Shown here in pieces: positions 44,197 to 54,125 of a stretch of DNA of 64,000 nucleotides (its first letter is position 1; each line of letters begins with the position of its first letter). The DNA is from Granulicatella seriolae (GTDB lineage: Bacteria; Bacillota; Bacilli; Lactobacillales; Aerococcaceae). The notes beneath the pieces were generated by a model, which saw only the letters and a list, made by a program, of their open reading frames with translations, had not been told where the DNA came from and did not search any database. The position numbers and the translations under genes are program-made. The stretch lies in NCBI RefSeq assembly GCF_024543085.1, contig NZ_JANHNZ010000004.1:62001-126000 (forward strand). Direction: 5' to 3'.

Positions 44197-45027
44197 ATGC
44201 CAGAATTACCAGAAGTGGAAACGGTGCGACGAGGCTTGACTCAGTTAATCGTACCGTCAACCATCACCGGTGTAGAAGTTTTTTGGGATAAAATTATTAC
44301 ACCACCATTTTCTAGTCAAAAATTTTGTGACAATTTATATGGAGAAACAATTCATGCCATTGAAAGAAGAGGCAAGTATCTCATATTCTTGATGGATCAT
44401 TGGGCAATGATTTCGCATTTACGAATGGAAGGTAAATATAAGGTGTGTCCATCTGACCAAGTAATTGAGAAGCATACCCATGTTGTCTTCCATCTGCATG
44501 ATGGGAGAGATTTAAGGTATTTGGATGTGAGAAAGTTTGGAAGAATGACCTTAGTTCCTGTGGCTATGGCCAAGGATGCTATCAAAGCCTTAAATTTGGG
44601 ACCAGAACCGTTGCCACAGTGTTTTCAAGTGGAGGAATTTTCCTTACAACTAAAAAAGCGTCATCGTGCCATTAAACCTACCTTACTAGACCAAAGTTTA
44701 GTGGCTGGATTGGGAAATATTTATGTGGACGAGGTCTTGTTTCGGTCAAAAATTCACCCTTTAAGAATGACAGATAACTTATCAGAAGATGAGATCCAAG
44801 TCTTGCATGATCAAATTATTGCTGTACTTGGACAAGCAGTTGAAGCGGGTGGATCGACCATTCGCACCTATAAGAATACCCTTGGCGAAGAGGGGACATT
44901 TCAGCAAGCGTTATTGGTCTATGGTCAAACGGACCAAGCCTGTGTTGTTTGTGGTACGCCTATTCAAAAGATAAAGGTAGCCCAGAGAGGAACTCATTTT
45001 TGCCCAGTTTGTCAAGTTCTAAGATAG
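44197..45027 (+). CDS. mutM: Formamidopyrimidine-DNA glycosylase
   Basis: Fpg/MutM removes 8-oxoguanine and ring-opened purines and cuts the abasic site. The N-terminal Pro nucleophile and Glu are present (MPELPEVETVRRGL), Lys and DNA-binding features follow in ERRGKYLIFLM and MEGKYKV, the helix-two-turn-helix is at LLDQSLVAGLGNIYVDEVLF, and the C-terminal zinc finger has four Cys (CVVCGTPIQKIKVAQRG ... CPVCQ). The length of 276 residues is normal. AAGAGGTG lies before the ATG. It is in the conserved polA-mutM-coaE-nrdR operon. Confidence 0.96.
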   Translation: MPELPEVETVRRGLTQLIVPSTITGVEVFWDKIITPPFSSQKFCDNLYGETIHAIERRGKYLIFLMDHWAMISHLRMEGKYKVCPSDQVIEKHTHVVFHLHDGRDLRYLDVRKFGRMTLVPVAMAKDAIKALNLGPEPLPQCFQVEEFSLQLKKRHRAIKPTLLDQSLVAGLGNIYVDEVLFRSKIHPLRMTDNLSEDEIQVLHDQIIAVLGQAVEAGGSTIRTYKNTLGEEGTFQQALLVYGQTDQACVVCGTPIQKIKVAQRGTHFCPVCQVLR

Positions 45028-45049
45028 ATGAAGAAAGAGGGAGACGGAT

Positions 45050-45649
45050 ATGGAGATTATTGGTCTAACAGGTGGTATAGCAAGTGGTAAATCAACTGTT
45101 GCCAACTATTTACGGCAAGAGGGGATGACCGTAATTGATGCTGATTTGATAGCTAGACAAGTTGTTGAACCAGGACAAGAAGGACTTGAAAAACTGGTGG
45201 AGGCATTCGGCAGTCAAATTCTGACCAAGGAAAAAGAATTAAACAGAAAGTACCTTGGAAGAATGCTCTTTTCAGATTCTCTAGCTAGATATACGGTTAA
45301 CGATATCTTACACCCTTTAATCCGACAAGAAATGATACGTCAGATAGGCCAAGCTGAACAGAGTGGTTTAAAACAAGTTTTCTTGGATATTCCACTCTTG
45401 TTTGAAGCGGGTTACCAAGAGATGTGTCATGAAATTCTGCTGGTCTATATCCCACAAAGCTTACAAGCGCAACGTTTAAAAGAAAGAGATCATTTGACGG
45501 ATGTAGAAGTCAAAGACCGTATTGCTTCACAGATGTCAATTGAGGATAAACTGCCCATGGCAACGGTTGTTATTGATAACAGTCAATCCATCTCCCATAC
45601 ACAAGAACAAGTTCATAAATGGCTGATAGAAAAGAACTATAGACAATGA
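45050..45649 (+). CDS. coaE: Dephospho-CoA kinase
   Basis: CoaE phosphorylates dephospho-CoA in the final step of coenzyme A synthesis. The P-loop is GLTGGIASGKST, the family DADLIARQVV motif follows near residue 30, and the core LDIPLLFEAGY is near residue 110. The C-terminal lid region is RDHLTDVEVKDRIASQMS. The length of 199 residues is standard. GAGGGAG lies before the ATG. It follows mutM by 22 nt and is followed by nrdR, the usual Lactobacillales arrangement. Confidence 0.95.
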   Translation: MEIIGLTGGIASGKSTVANYLRQEGMTVIDADLIARQVVEPGQEGLEKLVEAFGSQILTKEKELNRKYLGRMLFSDSLARYTVNDILHPLIRQEMIRQIGQAEQSGLKQVFLDIPLLFEAGYQEMCHEILLVYIPQSLQAQRLKERDHLTDVEVKDRIASQMSIEDKLPMATVVIDNSQSISHTQEQVHKWLIEKNYRQ

Positions 45650-45714
45650 TATAATGAACTATAAAATCGATAAGAAAGCCTTTATGACAATAAATTTAGA
45701 AAAGGAGCAAGCTT

Positions 45715-46185
45715 ATGCAATGTCCTAAGTGCCAATACAACGGCTCCAGAGTAGTAGACAGTCGCCCTGCAGATGAAGGTAGAGCAATTCGTCGTCGTCG
45801 GGAGTGCGAATCATGTCAGTTTCGTTTTACGACATTTGAAAGATTAGAAAGAGCACCATTATTAGTTGTTAAACGAAATGGAAATCGAGAAGAGTTCAGC
45901 CGTGAAAAACTTCTTAATGGCTTAGTTCGTTCAGCCGAAAAACGTCCTATTGCCCTTAGCCAACTAGAAGAAGTCGTTAACCATGTAGAAAATGAATTAC
46001 GACAAACAGGAGACAATGAAATTTCTAGCTCTTTAATTGGTGAATTAGTGATGGACCAACTGGCTAAAATTGATGATGTGGCTTATATTCGTTTTGCTAG
46101 CGTTTATCGTCAATTTACTGACCGTACAATGTTTATCAAGGAATTAGAAAGAATGTCTTCACAAATTGATATATCAAAAAAATAG
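45715..46185 (+). CDS. nrdR: Transcriptional regulator NrdR
   Basis: NrdR represses ribonucleotide reductase genes in response to the ATP/dATP ratio. The N-terminal zinc ribbon has CPKCQYN ... [13 protein letters not shown], and the ATP-cone domain (residues ~50-140) starts [20 protein letters not shown]. At 156 residues it is complete. AAAAGGAGC lies before the ATG. Its own targets (NrdR boxes) were not seen in this window, so they are probably elsewhere. The next gene, dnaB, follows 13 nt later. Confidence 0.96.
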   Translation: MQCPKCQYNGSRVVDSRPADEGRAIRRRRECESCQFRFTTFERLERAPLLVVKRNGNREEFSREKLLNGLVRSAEKRPIALSQLEEVVNHVENELRQTGDNEISSSLIGELVMDQLAKIDDVAYIRFASVYRQFTDRTMFIKELERMSSQIDISKK

Positions 46186-46198
46186 GGAGGTTGGCTAG

Positions 46199-47701
46199 AT
46201 GGAATTTAATTGGAGCACCTTAAAACCAAGAGATCAAATTCAGGTCTGGCAGCCTTCGTGGATTTCTAATTTGCACTTACAAAGTTTGGTTCAACTCTAT
46301 CAACCTTTTATTGGGGGAACAGCAACTAACCTTTATTTAAGTTTATTTTATGAAATTAGTCCACAAACCTTTCATAGTGATAGCTTTGCTCTAATGGATT
46401 TGTTGGCTACTTTGGATGTTGGTATTAAAGAATTTTATCAGGCTCGTACAAGGTTGGAAGGCATCGGGCTCTTGAAGACATTTGCCTCTACTAAGGTAGA
46501 GGATTATGCCTCCTATCGCTTAGAATTACTTGCGCCACTATCCCCGAATCTTTTTTTCAAAGATCCACTTATGGCAACTTTACTCATGGACCGAGTGAAT
46601 CGAACACGTTTTATGCAATTACAAAGAAGGTTTGCCTACCTTAAACCCGTGGATGAAAAAGAAGCGCCGGTTGACATCACCAAACCATTTGAAGAAGTCT
46701 ATCAAGCTCCTTTTAACGTGTCATCTTATAGCCAAAAGATGGATTCTTCTAATCAAGTGATGGTGTCAGGGAAGGAAACTACCATTCCTATAGGAGACAA
46801 TGCTAATTTTGATTGGGACTACTTAAAGAGTCTACTATCTAGCCGATTTGTGCCACAAGATGCCTTAACGGAGCAAGTAAAAGTGACAATAAGAACCCTT
46901 CATAGCTATTATGGGCTCAGTGAACAAGATTTGGTTCCATATATTGTTCATGCTACGGATACAGTACAAAGGGAAATAAATTTAACAGTGCTCAAAAATT
47001 CTGTTGTGGAGTCTATGCAAGAAATGCAGAAAAAACAAGTTAAACTAGGCAAAGAAAGAGAAAAGCATCAAGAAGAAATCCAAGCGAAAAATTTCAACGA
47101 AGCAGAAACACTAAGAGCAACAGTGGCAAACAAGCCGACTAAAGATGGAATTCATCTAGACTCAACCAAAGCCCAAACCAGTGTGGAAGAACGACTTATT
47201 GAAGCAGCTGAAAAGTTCAATCCCTATCAATTCACGAGTGATATCAAGGAACAAAAAGGTGGTTTCGTAGCTAACCACGAACAACGAACCATAAGAGACC
47301 TTTTGGAAATTAGTAAATTACCCGCACCAGTAGTCAATATACTTGTCTACTATCTTTTGGTTATGCAAAATAACGCTAATATCACAAAGAATTTAGCAGA
47401 TACCATCGCAAACGATTGGGCCCAAAAGAAAATTGTAACAGCTCAAGATGCTATCGCTTCTTTAAAAATGAGGGAGTCTGTGCAACATAAGGAAAAAGAG
47501 CAAAGAATGAAGCAGACAGCTGGCTATCAAAAGGGAACTTATAGTAACCAGAGAAAACCGGTTCGAGTAGAAGTCGTGCCAGAGTGGGCTAAATCTGAAA
47601 ATAAAACGGTGGAAAAACCTTTAGATGACGCAGAATATAAACGAATGCAAGAACGAATTCAGCGTTTAAAAACTGGCCGAGAAACCAGTGGAAATGATTA
47701 A
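46199..47701 (+). CDS. dnaB: Replication initiation and membrane attachment protein DnaB
   Basis: This Gram-positive primosome protein is not the hexameric helicase of the same name. It helps to load the helicase at oriC with DnaD and DnaI. The length of 500 residues is typical. The N-terminal winged-helix part includes LVQLYQPFIGGTATNLYLSL near residue 30, and the C-terminal DnaB/DnaD-like domain lies around residues 320-430 (RTIRDLLEISKLPAPVVNIL... VLVYYLL-like YLLVMQNN). The tail is basic and disordered. GGGAGG lies before the ATG. The neighbouring dnaI 17 nt downstream acts in the same process. Confidence 0.93.
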   Translation: MEFNWSTLKPRDQIQVWQPSWISNLHLQSLVQLYQPFIGGTATNLYLSLFYEISPQTFHSDSFALMDLLATLDVGIKEFYQARTRLEGIGLLKTFASTKVEDYASYRLELLAPLSPNLFFKDPLMATLLMDRVNRTRFMQLQRRFAYLKPVDEKEAPVDITKPFEEVYQAPFNVSSYSQKMDSSNQVMVSGKETTIPIGDNANFDWDYLKSLLSSRFVPQDALTEQVKVTIRTLHSYYGLSEQDLVPYIVHATDTVQREINLTVLKNSVVESMQEMQKKQVKLGKEREKHQEEIQAKNFNEAETLRATVANKPTKDGIHLDSTKAQTSVEERLIEAAEKFNPYQFTSDIKEQKGGFVANHEQRTIRDLLEISKLPAPVVNILVYYLLVMQNNANITKNLADTIANDWAQKKIVTAQDAIASLKMRESVQHKEKEQRMKQTAGYQKGTYSNQRKPVRVEVVPEWAKSENKTVEKPLDDAEYKRMQERIQRLKTGRETSGND

Positions 47702-47718
47702 AGAGAGGAGGAGAAAGA

Positions 47719-48648
47719 ATGGATAAGCTAAATACTGTCAAGAACCAATTTCAGCAATTCTTAAAAGACCCGGAACATCAGAAAAGATATCAAGAGATTA
47801 TCGAAAAAACGATGAATGATAAAGATATTCAAACCTTTATTGACTTGCATTCCCATCAACTAACGAAAGAAATGATTGAAAAAAGTTATGCAAAATTCAA
47901 TGAATTTATTCTTGAAAGAGATGCTCGGAAAAATGGTCAAGAAGTTAAAAGTCCTGGTATGGAGCCTGTCTTGGTGATTAATGTTGGCTTTGTTGATGTT
48001 ATCTATAAACCAACTGAAGCTTACTTGCAGCAGAAAAAAGAACGTGAATTACGCAGTCGTGTTCAAGCCATGAATATGCCAAAAAATATTCAACAAGCAC
48101 GTTTTTCTGAATTAGCGGTTACTGCCAAGCGCGAGGAAGTTGTTGGATTGGCTCTTAACTTTATTGAAGCACACGTGTCAGAACCAAAAAAATTCCACAA
48201 AGGGATTTACATCGTGGGTCCATTTGGCGTGGGCAAGACCTATTTGCTAGGTGCTATTGCTAATGAATTGGCACAAAATGGGCTTATAACTACCTTGGTT
48301 CATGTACCATCCCTAAGTTCTGAGATGAAAAATGCGATTGGAGAGGGGGGCCTTTCAGATAAATTAGATGCCATTAAGAAAGCTCCAATTCTTATTCTGG
48401 ATGATATTGGGGCAGAGTCCAGTTCGTCATGGTTCCGAGATGAGATTTTAGGTGTCATTCTACAATACCGTATGCAACAAGAACTACCTACTTTCTTCTC
48501 GTCGAATTTTACCATTGCTGAATTAGAAGAACATCTTCGGATATCTCAACGTGGAGAGGATGAGGGGTTGAAGGCAAAACGCATTATTGAGCGGATTAAG
48601 TTTTTAAGCACGGAAGTCTATTTGGATGGCGAGAACCGGAGAAATTAG
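47719..48648 (+). CDS. dnaI: Primosomal protein DnaI (helicase loader)
   Basis: DnaI is an AAA+ ATPase that loads the replicative helicase. The N-terminal helicase-binding zinc-containing domain (residues ~1-110) is followed by the ATPase domain with Walker A IVGPFGVGKTYLL, Walker B ILILDDIGAES, sensor-1 TFFSSNFT and an Arg-rich RIIERIKFLS end. The length of 309 residues is normal. A strong GAGGAGGAG lies before the ATG. It is the last gene of the run polA to dnaI; a gap of 120 nt separates it from the next small gene. Confidence 0.95.
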   Translation: MDKLNTVKNQFQQFLKDPEHQKRYQEIIEKTMNDKDIQTFIDLHSHQLTKEMIEKSYAKFNEFILERDARKNGQEVKSPGMEPVLVINVGFVDVIYKPTEAYLQQKKERELRSRVQAMNMPKNIQQARFSELAVTAKREEVVGLALNFIEAHVSEPKKFHKGIYIVGPFGVGKTYLLGAIANELAQNGLITTLVHVPSLSSEMKNAIGEGGLSDKLDAIKKAPILILDDIGAESSSSWFRDEILGVILQYRMQQELPTFFSSNFTIAELEEHLRISQRGEDEGLKAKRIIERIKFLSTEVYLDGENRRN

Positions 48649-48768
48649 GGTGTTAAGGAAATTGCTGAAGAGATTTTTTAGTTTTAGGTTTTTGCAGTCT
48701 CCATAATTTCTTATCACTAGAACCAAAAAACAAAGGAAAACCTAAAAATCAGGAGGAAAAATTGAAAT

Positions 48769-48984
48769 ATGAAAATTGAACAAGTTTTTAACCCCCCGAA
48801 AGGCAGGGTTTTAGTTACTTCAGAACCCATACCGGATAACATGTTACACGGATACGCTAAAATAAATAATACGTTTTACGAAGTGAAAGGAATTCCAATA
48901 AGTGATAGATACTCCTTTTTAATTCATACGCAGGATATAATTGAAGAAGATTCAGAGGTAGAATTCTTCAGTAAACTACCATAA
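48769..48984 (+). CDS. Hypothetical small protein
   Basis: I do not recognise this 71-residue protein. The predicted sequence starts MKIEQVFNPPKGRVLVTSEP and has alternating strands (FYEVKGIPIS, YSFLIHTQDI) with an acidic end. It suggests a small beta-rich fold, not membrane-bound. AGGAGG lies 13 nt before the ATG, somewhat far but strong. The gap before it (48649-48768) has no clear terminator. It lies upstream of the thrS T-box leader. Confidence 0.6.
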   Translation: MKIEQVFNPPKGRVLVTSEPIPDNMLHGYAKINNTFYEVKGIPISDRYSFLIHTQDIIEEDSEVEFFSKLP

Positions 48985-49149
48985 GAGCTTATTAACTAGA
49001 CCAGATTATAAGTGCTATTTTTGCACCTCATTAATTTTTTATAACTCAAAACCATTTTTTAATATCCATTTTCTCCTTCAAAAGGATTTTCACATTTTTC
49101 TTGCATTTCATTGGCGTGAGTGGTTAAATAAGGTTAACTTAATAATCCA

Positions 49150-49412
49150 TCATGATGAAAAAGACAAGAGGCTGATAACTTGTTTGGTAGAGAGGGGCGG
49201 TATGGTGAAACGCTCTGGCAAGCTTAGTCCTAACCACTTTTGAATATTATCTGAAAACTAACAACTATACCTTATAGGAAGTTAGGAGTAAGGATGATCG
49301 TCCCTGCACGTTACGCGTTTAAGGCAAGGGTAACCTTGTAAACTTGGGTGGAACCACGTTCAAATTAACGTCCCATATCTTATTGAAATTTCGATAAGGT
49401 ATGGGATTTTTG
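49150..49412 (+). promoter_or_regulatory. thrS: T-box riboswitch of thrS, specifier ACC (threonine)
   Basis: The T-box core TTGGGTGGAACCACGTT (49344-49360) is followed by an intrinsic terminator (CCCATATCTTAT pairing with ATAAGGTATGGG, then a T run). The specifier is ACC at 49233-49235, in CTAACCACTTTTGAA, which fits tRNA-Thr and the downstream gene. Uncharged tRNA-Thr would stabilise the antiterminator and allow thrS expression. Confidence 0.92.
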
Positions 49413-49452
49413 TTTTTTTCTGATTGATGATTATATATTTCGAGGAGGAATA

Positions 49453-51405
49453 ATGATGTCAATGATTCATATTACATTTCCTGATGGTGCTGTCAAAGAG
49501 TATTCAAAAGGAACAACTGTCAAAGAGGTAGCAGAAAGTATTAGTAAGGGCTTAGCCAAGAAAGCCTTAGCCGGAAAGTTTAACCAAGAATTGGTAGATT
49601 TTACTAAACCACTTGAAGAGGATGGTTCTTTGGAAATAGTTACGCCTGACCATCAAGAGGCGTTGGGAATTCTACGTCATTCGTCAGCTCATTTGCTGGC
49701 TCACGCTCTAACCAGACTTTTCCCAGGGATCCATTTTGGTGTGGGACCAGCGATTGAAAGTGGTTTTTACTACGATACTGATATGGAAAACCAATTAACG
49801 GAAGAACAACTACCTTTAGTTGAAGCAGAAATGATGAAGATTGTGAAGGAAAATATTCCTATTGTGCGAAAGGAAATCTCTCGTCAAGAAGCACTAGACT
49901 TTTTTGCACAAGACCCTTACAAAGTCGAATTGATTTCTGCCTTACCTGAAGATGAAGTGATTACCGTCTACCAACAAGGAGATTTTACAGATTTATGTCG
50001 TGGCGTTCATGTACCTTCAACTGGTCGGATTCAAATTTTCAAACTGTTATCTTTAGCAGGAGCATATTGGCGTGGGAATTCTGACAACAAAATGATGCAA
50101 CGGGTATACGGAACAGCTTTCTTTGACAAGGCGGAGTTAAAAGAATTCCTTAAGATGCGTGAGGAAGCAAAAGAACGTGACCACCGCAAGTTAGGGAAAG
50201 AACTTGACCTATTTATGATCTCTCAAGAAGTGGGCTCTGGCTTGCCTTTCTGGTTGCCAAAAGGAGCTACCATTCGTCGTATTATCGACCGCTATATCGT
50301 GGACAAGGAAGTCAGCCTTGGCTATGAACATGTTTATACACCAATCATGGCCGATGTTAATCTATATAAGACATCTGGACACTGGGCTCATTACCAAGAA
50401 GACATGTTTCCACCGATGGATATGGGGGATGGGGAAATGTTGGTGCTTCGCCCAATGAACTGCCCACACCACATGATGGTCTATAAAAATGACATCCATA
50501 GTTACCGTGAGTTGCCAATTCGGATTGCAGAACTAGGTATGATGCACCGCTATGAAAAATCAGGAGCTCTATCCGGTTTGCAACGTGTCCGTGAAATGAC
50601 TTTAAATGATGCACATATCTTTGTTCGTCCTGACCAAATCAAGGATGAATTTAAACGAGTTCTTGAATTGGTTCAAGCAGTTTACGCTGATTTTAATATC
50701 ACTGACTACCGTTTCCGGTTGAGTTACCGTGACCCTGAAGACAAAGAAAAATATTTCGACGATGATGCTATGTGGAACAAAGCGGAAGCCATGTTAAAAG
50801 AAGCCATGGATGATATGGGCTTAGACTACTTTGAAGCTATCGGAGAAGCTGCTTTTTATGGTCCTAAGTTAGACGTTCAATTCAAGACAGCCCTTGGCAT
50901 GGAAGAGACTATGTCAACCATTCAATTAGATTTCTTATTGCCAGAACGATTTGACTTAACCTATGTTGGAGAAGATGGTGAAAATAGCCATCGTCCAGTG
51001 GTTATCCATAGAGGGGTTGTTTCGACAGCAGAACGTTTTGTAGCTTACTTGATTGAAGAGTACAAGGGAGCATTTCCAACATGGTTGGCACCGGTTCAAG
51101 CGACTATCATTCCTGTAAGTATCGAACACCACTATGATAAGGCGCGTGAGTTAAAAGAACGTCTTGCTGCATTGGGCATGAGAGTTGAAATTGATGACCG
51201 TAACGAAAAAATGGGCTACAAGATTCGTGCATCTCAAACACAAAAAATTCCATTCCAATTAGTCATTGGTGACAAAGAAGTGGAAGAAGGAACAGTTACC
51301 GTTCGCCGTTATGGCTCAAAAGCAATGAAAACAATGGCTATTGCAGACTATATCGAAAAAGTTCAAAAAGAAATCAAAGGGTTTAGTCGCCCAGTTGAAG
51401 ACTAA
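49453..51405 (+). CDS. thrS: Threonine--tRNA ligase
   Basis: This class II aminoacyl-tRNA synthetase for threonine has 650 residues, the usual length. Domains in order are TGS (residues ~1-65, starting [14 protein letters not shown]), the second additional/editing domain (~70-230, with [11 protein letters not shown] and its His/Cys site), the catalytic core with motif 1 ([11 protein letters not shown]), motif 2 ([11 protein letters not shown] and [13 protein letters not shown]) and motif 3 ([15 protein letters not shown]), and the anticodon-binding domain (~540-650). GAGGAGG lies before the ATG; a second ATG one codon later is possible. It is controlled by the T-box at 49150-49412. Confidence 0.96.
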   Translation: MMSMIHITFPDGAVKEYSKGTTVKEVAESISKGLAKKALAGKFNQELVDFTKPLEEDGSLEIVTPDHQEALGILRHSSAHLLAHALTRLFPGIHFGVGPAIESGFYYDTDMENQLTEEQLPLVEAEMMKIVKENIPIVRKEISRQEALDFFAQDPYKVELISALPEDEVITVYQQGDFTDLCRGVHVPSTGRIQIFKLLSLAGAYWRGNSDNKMMQRVYGTAFFDKAELKEFLKMREEAKERDHRKLGKELDLFMISQEVGSGLPFWLPKGATIRRIIDRYIVDKEVSLGYEHVYTPIMADVNLYKTSGHWAHYQEDMFPPMDMGDGEMLVLRPMNCPHHMMVYKNDIHSYRELPIRIAELGMMHRYEKSGALSGLQRVREMTLNDAHIFVRPDQIKDEFKRVLELVQAVYADFNITDYRFRLSYRDPEDKEKYFDDDAMWNKAEAMLKEAMDDMGLDYFEAIGEAAFYGPKLDVQFKTALGMEETMSTIQLDFLLPERFDLTYVGEDGENSHRPVVIHRGVVSTAERFVAYLIEEYKGAFPTWLAPVQATIIPVSIEHHYDKARELKERLAALGMRVEIDDRNEKMGYKIRASQTQKIPFQLVIGDKEVEEGTVTVRRYGSKAMKTMAIADYIEKVQKEIKGFSRPVED

Positions 51406-51462
51406 GCTTGTGTGAAGTTGTTACAGTTAAAGCTTAGCTTTGGAAGGAGTGTAGATGGGACT

Positions 51463-52752
51463 ATGGTTAACAAACAAGCGCATGTAATTGTCATTTCCTA
51501 TGATTCGTTTAGTCAATTAGACTTTGAAAAAGCCAAACACTATCCCAATCTCGCTAAACTAATTGAAAATGGAATATACTCTACCCAATTATCTAGTGTG
51601 TACCCCAGTATGACTTATGTGGTTCATACAACCATGGTAACGGGTCTATACCCTGACAAACATGGGATTATTCACAACTATCCGTTTCAACCATTTGTAG
51701 ATTACAAACAACAAGCTTGGCACTGGTACCGCTCCGCTATCCAAGCAAGCACCATTTACGATATGGCAAAGGAGGCTGGTTTAAAAACGGCTAGCCTCAT
51801 GTGGCCAGTATCAGGTGGTGCTAAGACGAATTACAATTTTCCAGAGATTATTGCTCTTCCAGGCGAAAACCAAGTCACCAAAATTTTGAAAAATGGCAGT
51901 CCCTTATTCTGTTTAAATATGGCTATTAAATATGGTCGTCACCTTTCTGGAGCTAAGCAGCCACAATTAGATGACTTTACAACAAATATGGCAGTAGATA
52001 CGATTAGACGTAAGAAGCCAAATTTACTTTTGTCCCATTTGATTGAATTGGACGACCTTAAGCATGATGTGGGGATTGAGCATGAGTCTTTAGAACATGT
52101 TTATCAAGAGATGGATCAGCGAATTGGTCGGATTGTGACTACAGTTCAAGAGTTGGGATTGGGTGACCAAACAAGCTTTATGGTTTTAGGCGATCACGGT
52201 CAATTTACTATAAAGAAAAGAATATTTCTCAATCAATATCTCTATGAAAAAGGCTGGATTAAAGATGATTATATCAGTGGGAAAAAGCAATCGCCGCTCT
52301 ATTTTCAATCGAGTGGAGGAGCTGCCTATTTACATGTTGATCAAAATAATTCACCAAATCAGAAAGAAATTGAAGAATTGTTGTCAGCTTTAAGGGTAGA
52401 CTTTTCAGAGGAGATTGAGGCGATTTTTAATAGAGAACAGTTAGATTCCTATTCAATTAGTCCTAATATTTCTTATATGATTGAAGGTATATCTGGTGTA
52501 GCTTTTTCAGATGCAGTATCTGAAACGGGGCAGTTGATGGAAGACCTTGAATCTCAACAGCTGCTAAGTGGCGACCACGGCTACCATCCAGATAAGGAAA
52601 ATTATCAATGCGGTTTTGTTCTAAGTGGGCCAGCAATTATACGCAGAGGCAACATTGGCCCAATTAAAATGGTCGATATTGCTCCGACAATTGCTACTTT
52701 GTTGGGAATTGAATTTCCTCATCGAGACGGAAGTTCGGTATCGTTTGAATGA
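51463..52752 (+). CDS. Alkaline-phosphatase-superfamily phosphodiesterase/nucleotide pyrophosphatase
   Basis: This is a metal-dependent hydrolase of the type I phosphodiesterase/nucleotide pyrophosphatase group. Metal ligands are visible as the first Asp in VIVISYDSFSQ, the likely Thr nucleophile in VYPSMTYVVHTTMVTGLYPD, His/Asp in HLIELDDLKHDVG, and FMVLGDHGQF; the last His is in LSGDHGYHPD. No signal peptide is evident, so it is cytosolic. I prefer ATG 51463 after AAGGAG; the GTG at 51412 directly after thrS is an alternative with weak support. It follows thrS closely and may share its T-box transcript. The substrate is unknown. Confidence 0.82.
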   Translation: MVNKQAHVIVISYDSFSQLDFEKAKHYPNLAKLIENGIYSTQLSSVYPSMTYVVHTTMVTGLYPDKHGIIHNYPFQPFVDYKQQAWHWYRSAIQASTIYDMAKEAGLKTASLMWPVSGGAKTNYNFPEIIALPGENQVTKILKNGSPLFCLNMAIKYGRHLSGAKQPQLDDFTTNMAVDTIRRKKPNLLLSHLIELDDLKHDVGIEHESLEHVYQEMDQRIGRIVTTVQELGLGDQTSFMVLGDHGQFTIKKRIFLNQYLYEKGWIKDDYISGKKQSPLYFQSSGGAAYLHVDQNNSPNQKEIEELLSALRVDFSEEIEAIFNREQLDSYSISPNISYMIEGISGVAFSDAVSETGQLMEDLESQQLLSGDHGYHPDKENYQCGFVLSGPAIIRRGNIGPIKMVDIAPTIATLLGIEFPHRDGSSVSFE

Positions 52753-52837
52753 TTCAATAAATGTCTTAACGAAACTTCTTTAATCAATAGAAAAATGGTA
52801 GCAAAAAGTCTGCAAAGAATAACAATCTATTTCCAAA

Positions 52838-52986
52838 TTACAAAAGAGTTTCTAAAAAATGTACCAGAAATCAAAACGGTGCTGCTGTTTAAGTATCTGT
52901 AATTGACTTTAGTTGATTACAGATACTCAGATAGCTATGCTTTACACCGTAATTTCTGGTACATTTTTTTAGAAACTCTTTTGTAA
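52838..52986 (+). repeat. Dispersed inverted-repeat element (copy 11), hairpin form
   Basis: The terminal arms form an almost perfect 33-bp pair (TTACAAAAGAGTTTCTAAAA at the left, TTTTAGAAACTCTTTTGTAA at the right). The inner text contains AAACGGTGCTGCTG and TAGCTATGCTTTACACCG, so the family similarity is clear, but the apex is a private palindrome (AGTATCTGTAAT / ATTACAGATACT). It separates converging genes, and a stub of an outer arm (AGCAAAAAGTC, 52800-52810) precedes it. Confidence 0.82.
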
Positions 52987-53088
52987 TAACTCGGACTCCT
53001 GGCCAAACTGTTTATAATTAGCGTATCGTTAAAGAAAATTTTTCATTTAATATATTCAACATTTTAAGTCCAGTTAAAAATTTGTAGG

Positions 53089-53913
53089 TTATTGTTGTTC
53101 AAGTGGTTCTGCATTTTTTGTTTCTTCAGGAATAGTGAATGGTTCTACTTGATTAAACTTGCTGTAGATCTGTTCGGTCACAACTTTAGTGCCATCATTA
53201 CTAGATTCAGTTGATGATTCTGAACTATTAGTTGATGTGTCAATGGCCATTTCGCTACGTGTGCTCGTTGGTAAAAAAGTCGTTTTGTCTATTAAAAATG
53301 CTAAGTCAATAGAGGTATATTTTGGAGCATATTTAGCAAATTCCCCATCAATTAATTTGGAGAATTCTTCAGTATCTGCACCTTCAAGATGTAAGCTAAC
53401 GGAATAGTTAGCCCCTTCAGTTTTAGTGATCATTTTGGAAGATAAGTCAGTGAGTTTCGATAGCATCGCATAAAACGTATCGTATGAATTACTAGAAATG
53501 ATTTTATCCATAGGCGACTTGTACCAGCCACCTGTCTCTAAATTGGGGATATAGAAGAACTGGCTGTCCGCATATTGGACCATTTCTTGTACACTTCCAC
53601 TTTCACTTGAAGGCGCAATAGTGGTCTTTACTAATAAAGGGTTCAAAAAGACTTGACTAACAGAGTTAGACTCTAAATCAATAAGTTTATCGACAACGAA
53701 AATAGAACTCGATATTTTCATGTCTATCTGATAGTTTTTGACTTTTGCCATTGCATCTTGCGTATTTTTTAAGATTTGTTCAGCAGATAAAGTGGTTTCT
53801 TGGCTTTCTGCAGTTGAGGATGTTTGCGACCCTTCCGTGCCAGTCTTATTATTACAGGCCGCTAAAATAAATAAGGCAGAGAAGAGTATTCCTACTTTTT
53901 TAAACGTATTCAT
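53089..53913 (-). CDS. Lipoprotein, DUF6612-like
   Basis: This extracytoplasmic lipoprotein has a signal peptide ending in the lipobox ILAAC (residues ~16-20), followed by a Ser/Thr/Glu-rich linker. The main domain (residues ~40-225) is predicted to be beta-rich, like LolA/LppX-type carriers. It begins EQILKNTQDAMAKVKNYQID and contains SETGGWYKSP-like ETGGWYKSPMDK. A Ser-rich insertion follows at ~235-250. The DUF6612 family is common in Lactobacillales and its role is unknown; a lipid-carrier or envelope function is inferred from the fold. AGGAGG lies before the ATG. It is a single-gene unit. Confidence 0.82.
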   Translation of the reverse strand: MNTFKKVGILFSALFILAACNNKTGTEGSQTSSTAESQETTLSAEQILKNTQDAMAKVKNYQIDMKISSSIFVVDKLIDLESNSVSQVFLNPLLVKTTIAPSSESGSVQEMVQYADSQFFYIPNLETGGWYKSPMDKIISSNSYDTFYAMLSKLTDLSSKMITKTEGANYSVSLHLEGADTEEFSKLIDGEFAKYAPKYTSIDLAFLIDKTTFLPTSTRSEMAIDTSTNSSESSTESSNDGTKVVTEQIYSKFNQVEPFTIPEETKNAEPLEQQ

Positions 53914-54125
53914 GGTATAACCTCCTAAATGTGAGTGGATTTGATAAGATTAGTTTACCATAAATCAAACTATTTTTCATTTTCTTAGTAGCTCTAAGTA
54001 AACTCTTTCCTCCATGATACTGAAAAACTTAATTGTTAGATTGAGGAAGGAAGCTTGTTTCTTTAGCAATAATTGAGCATAATAGATATGAAAATAGTTT
54101 TAAGAAACATTTGAGGAGGGAAGCT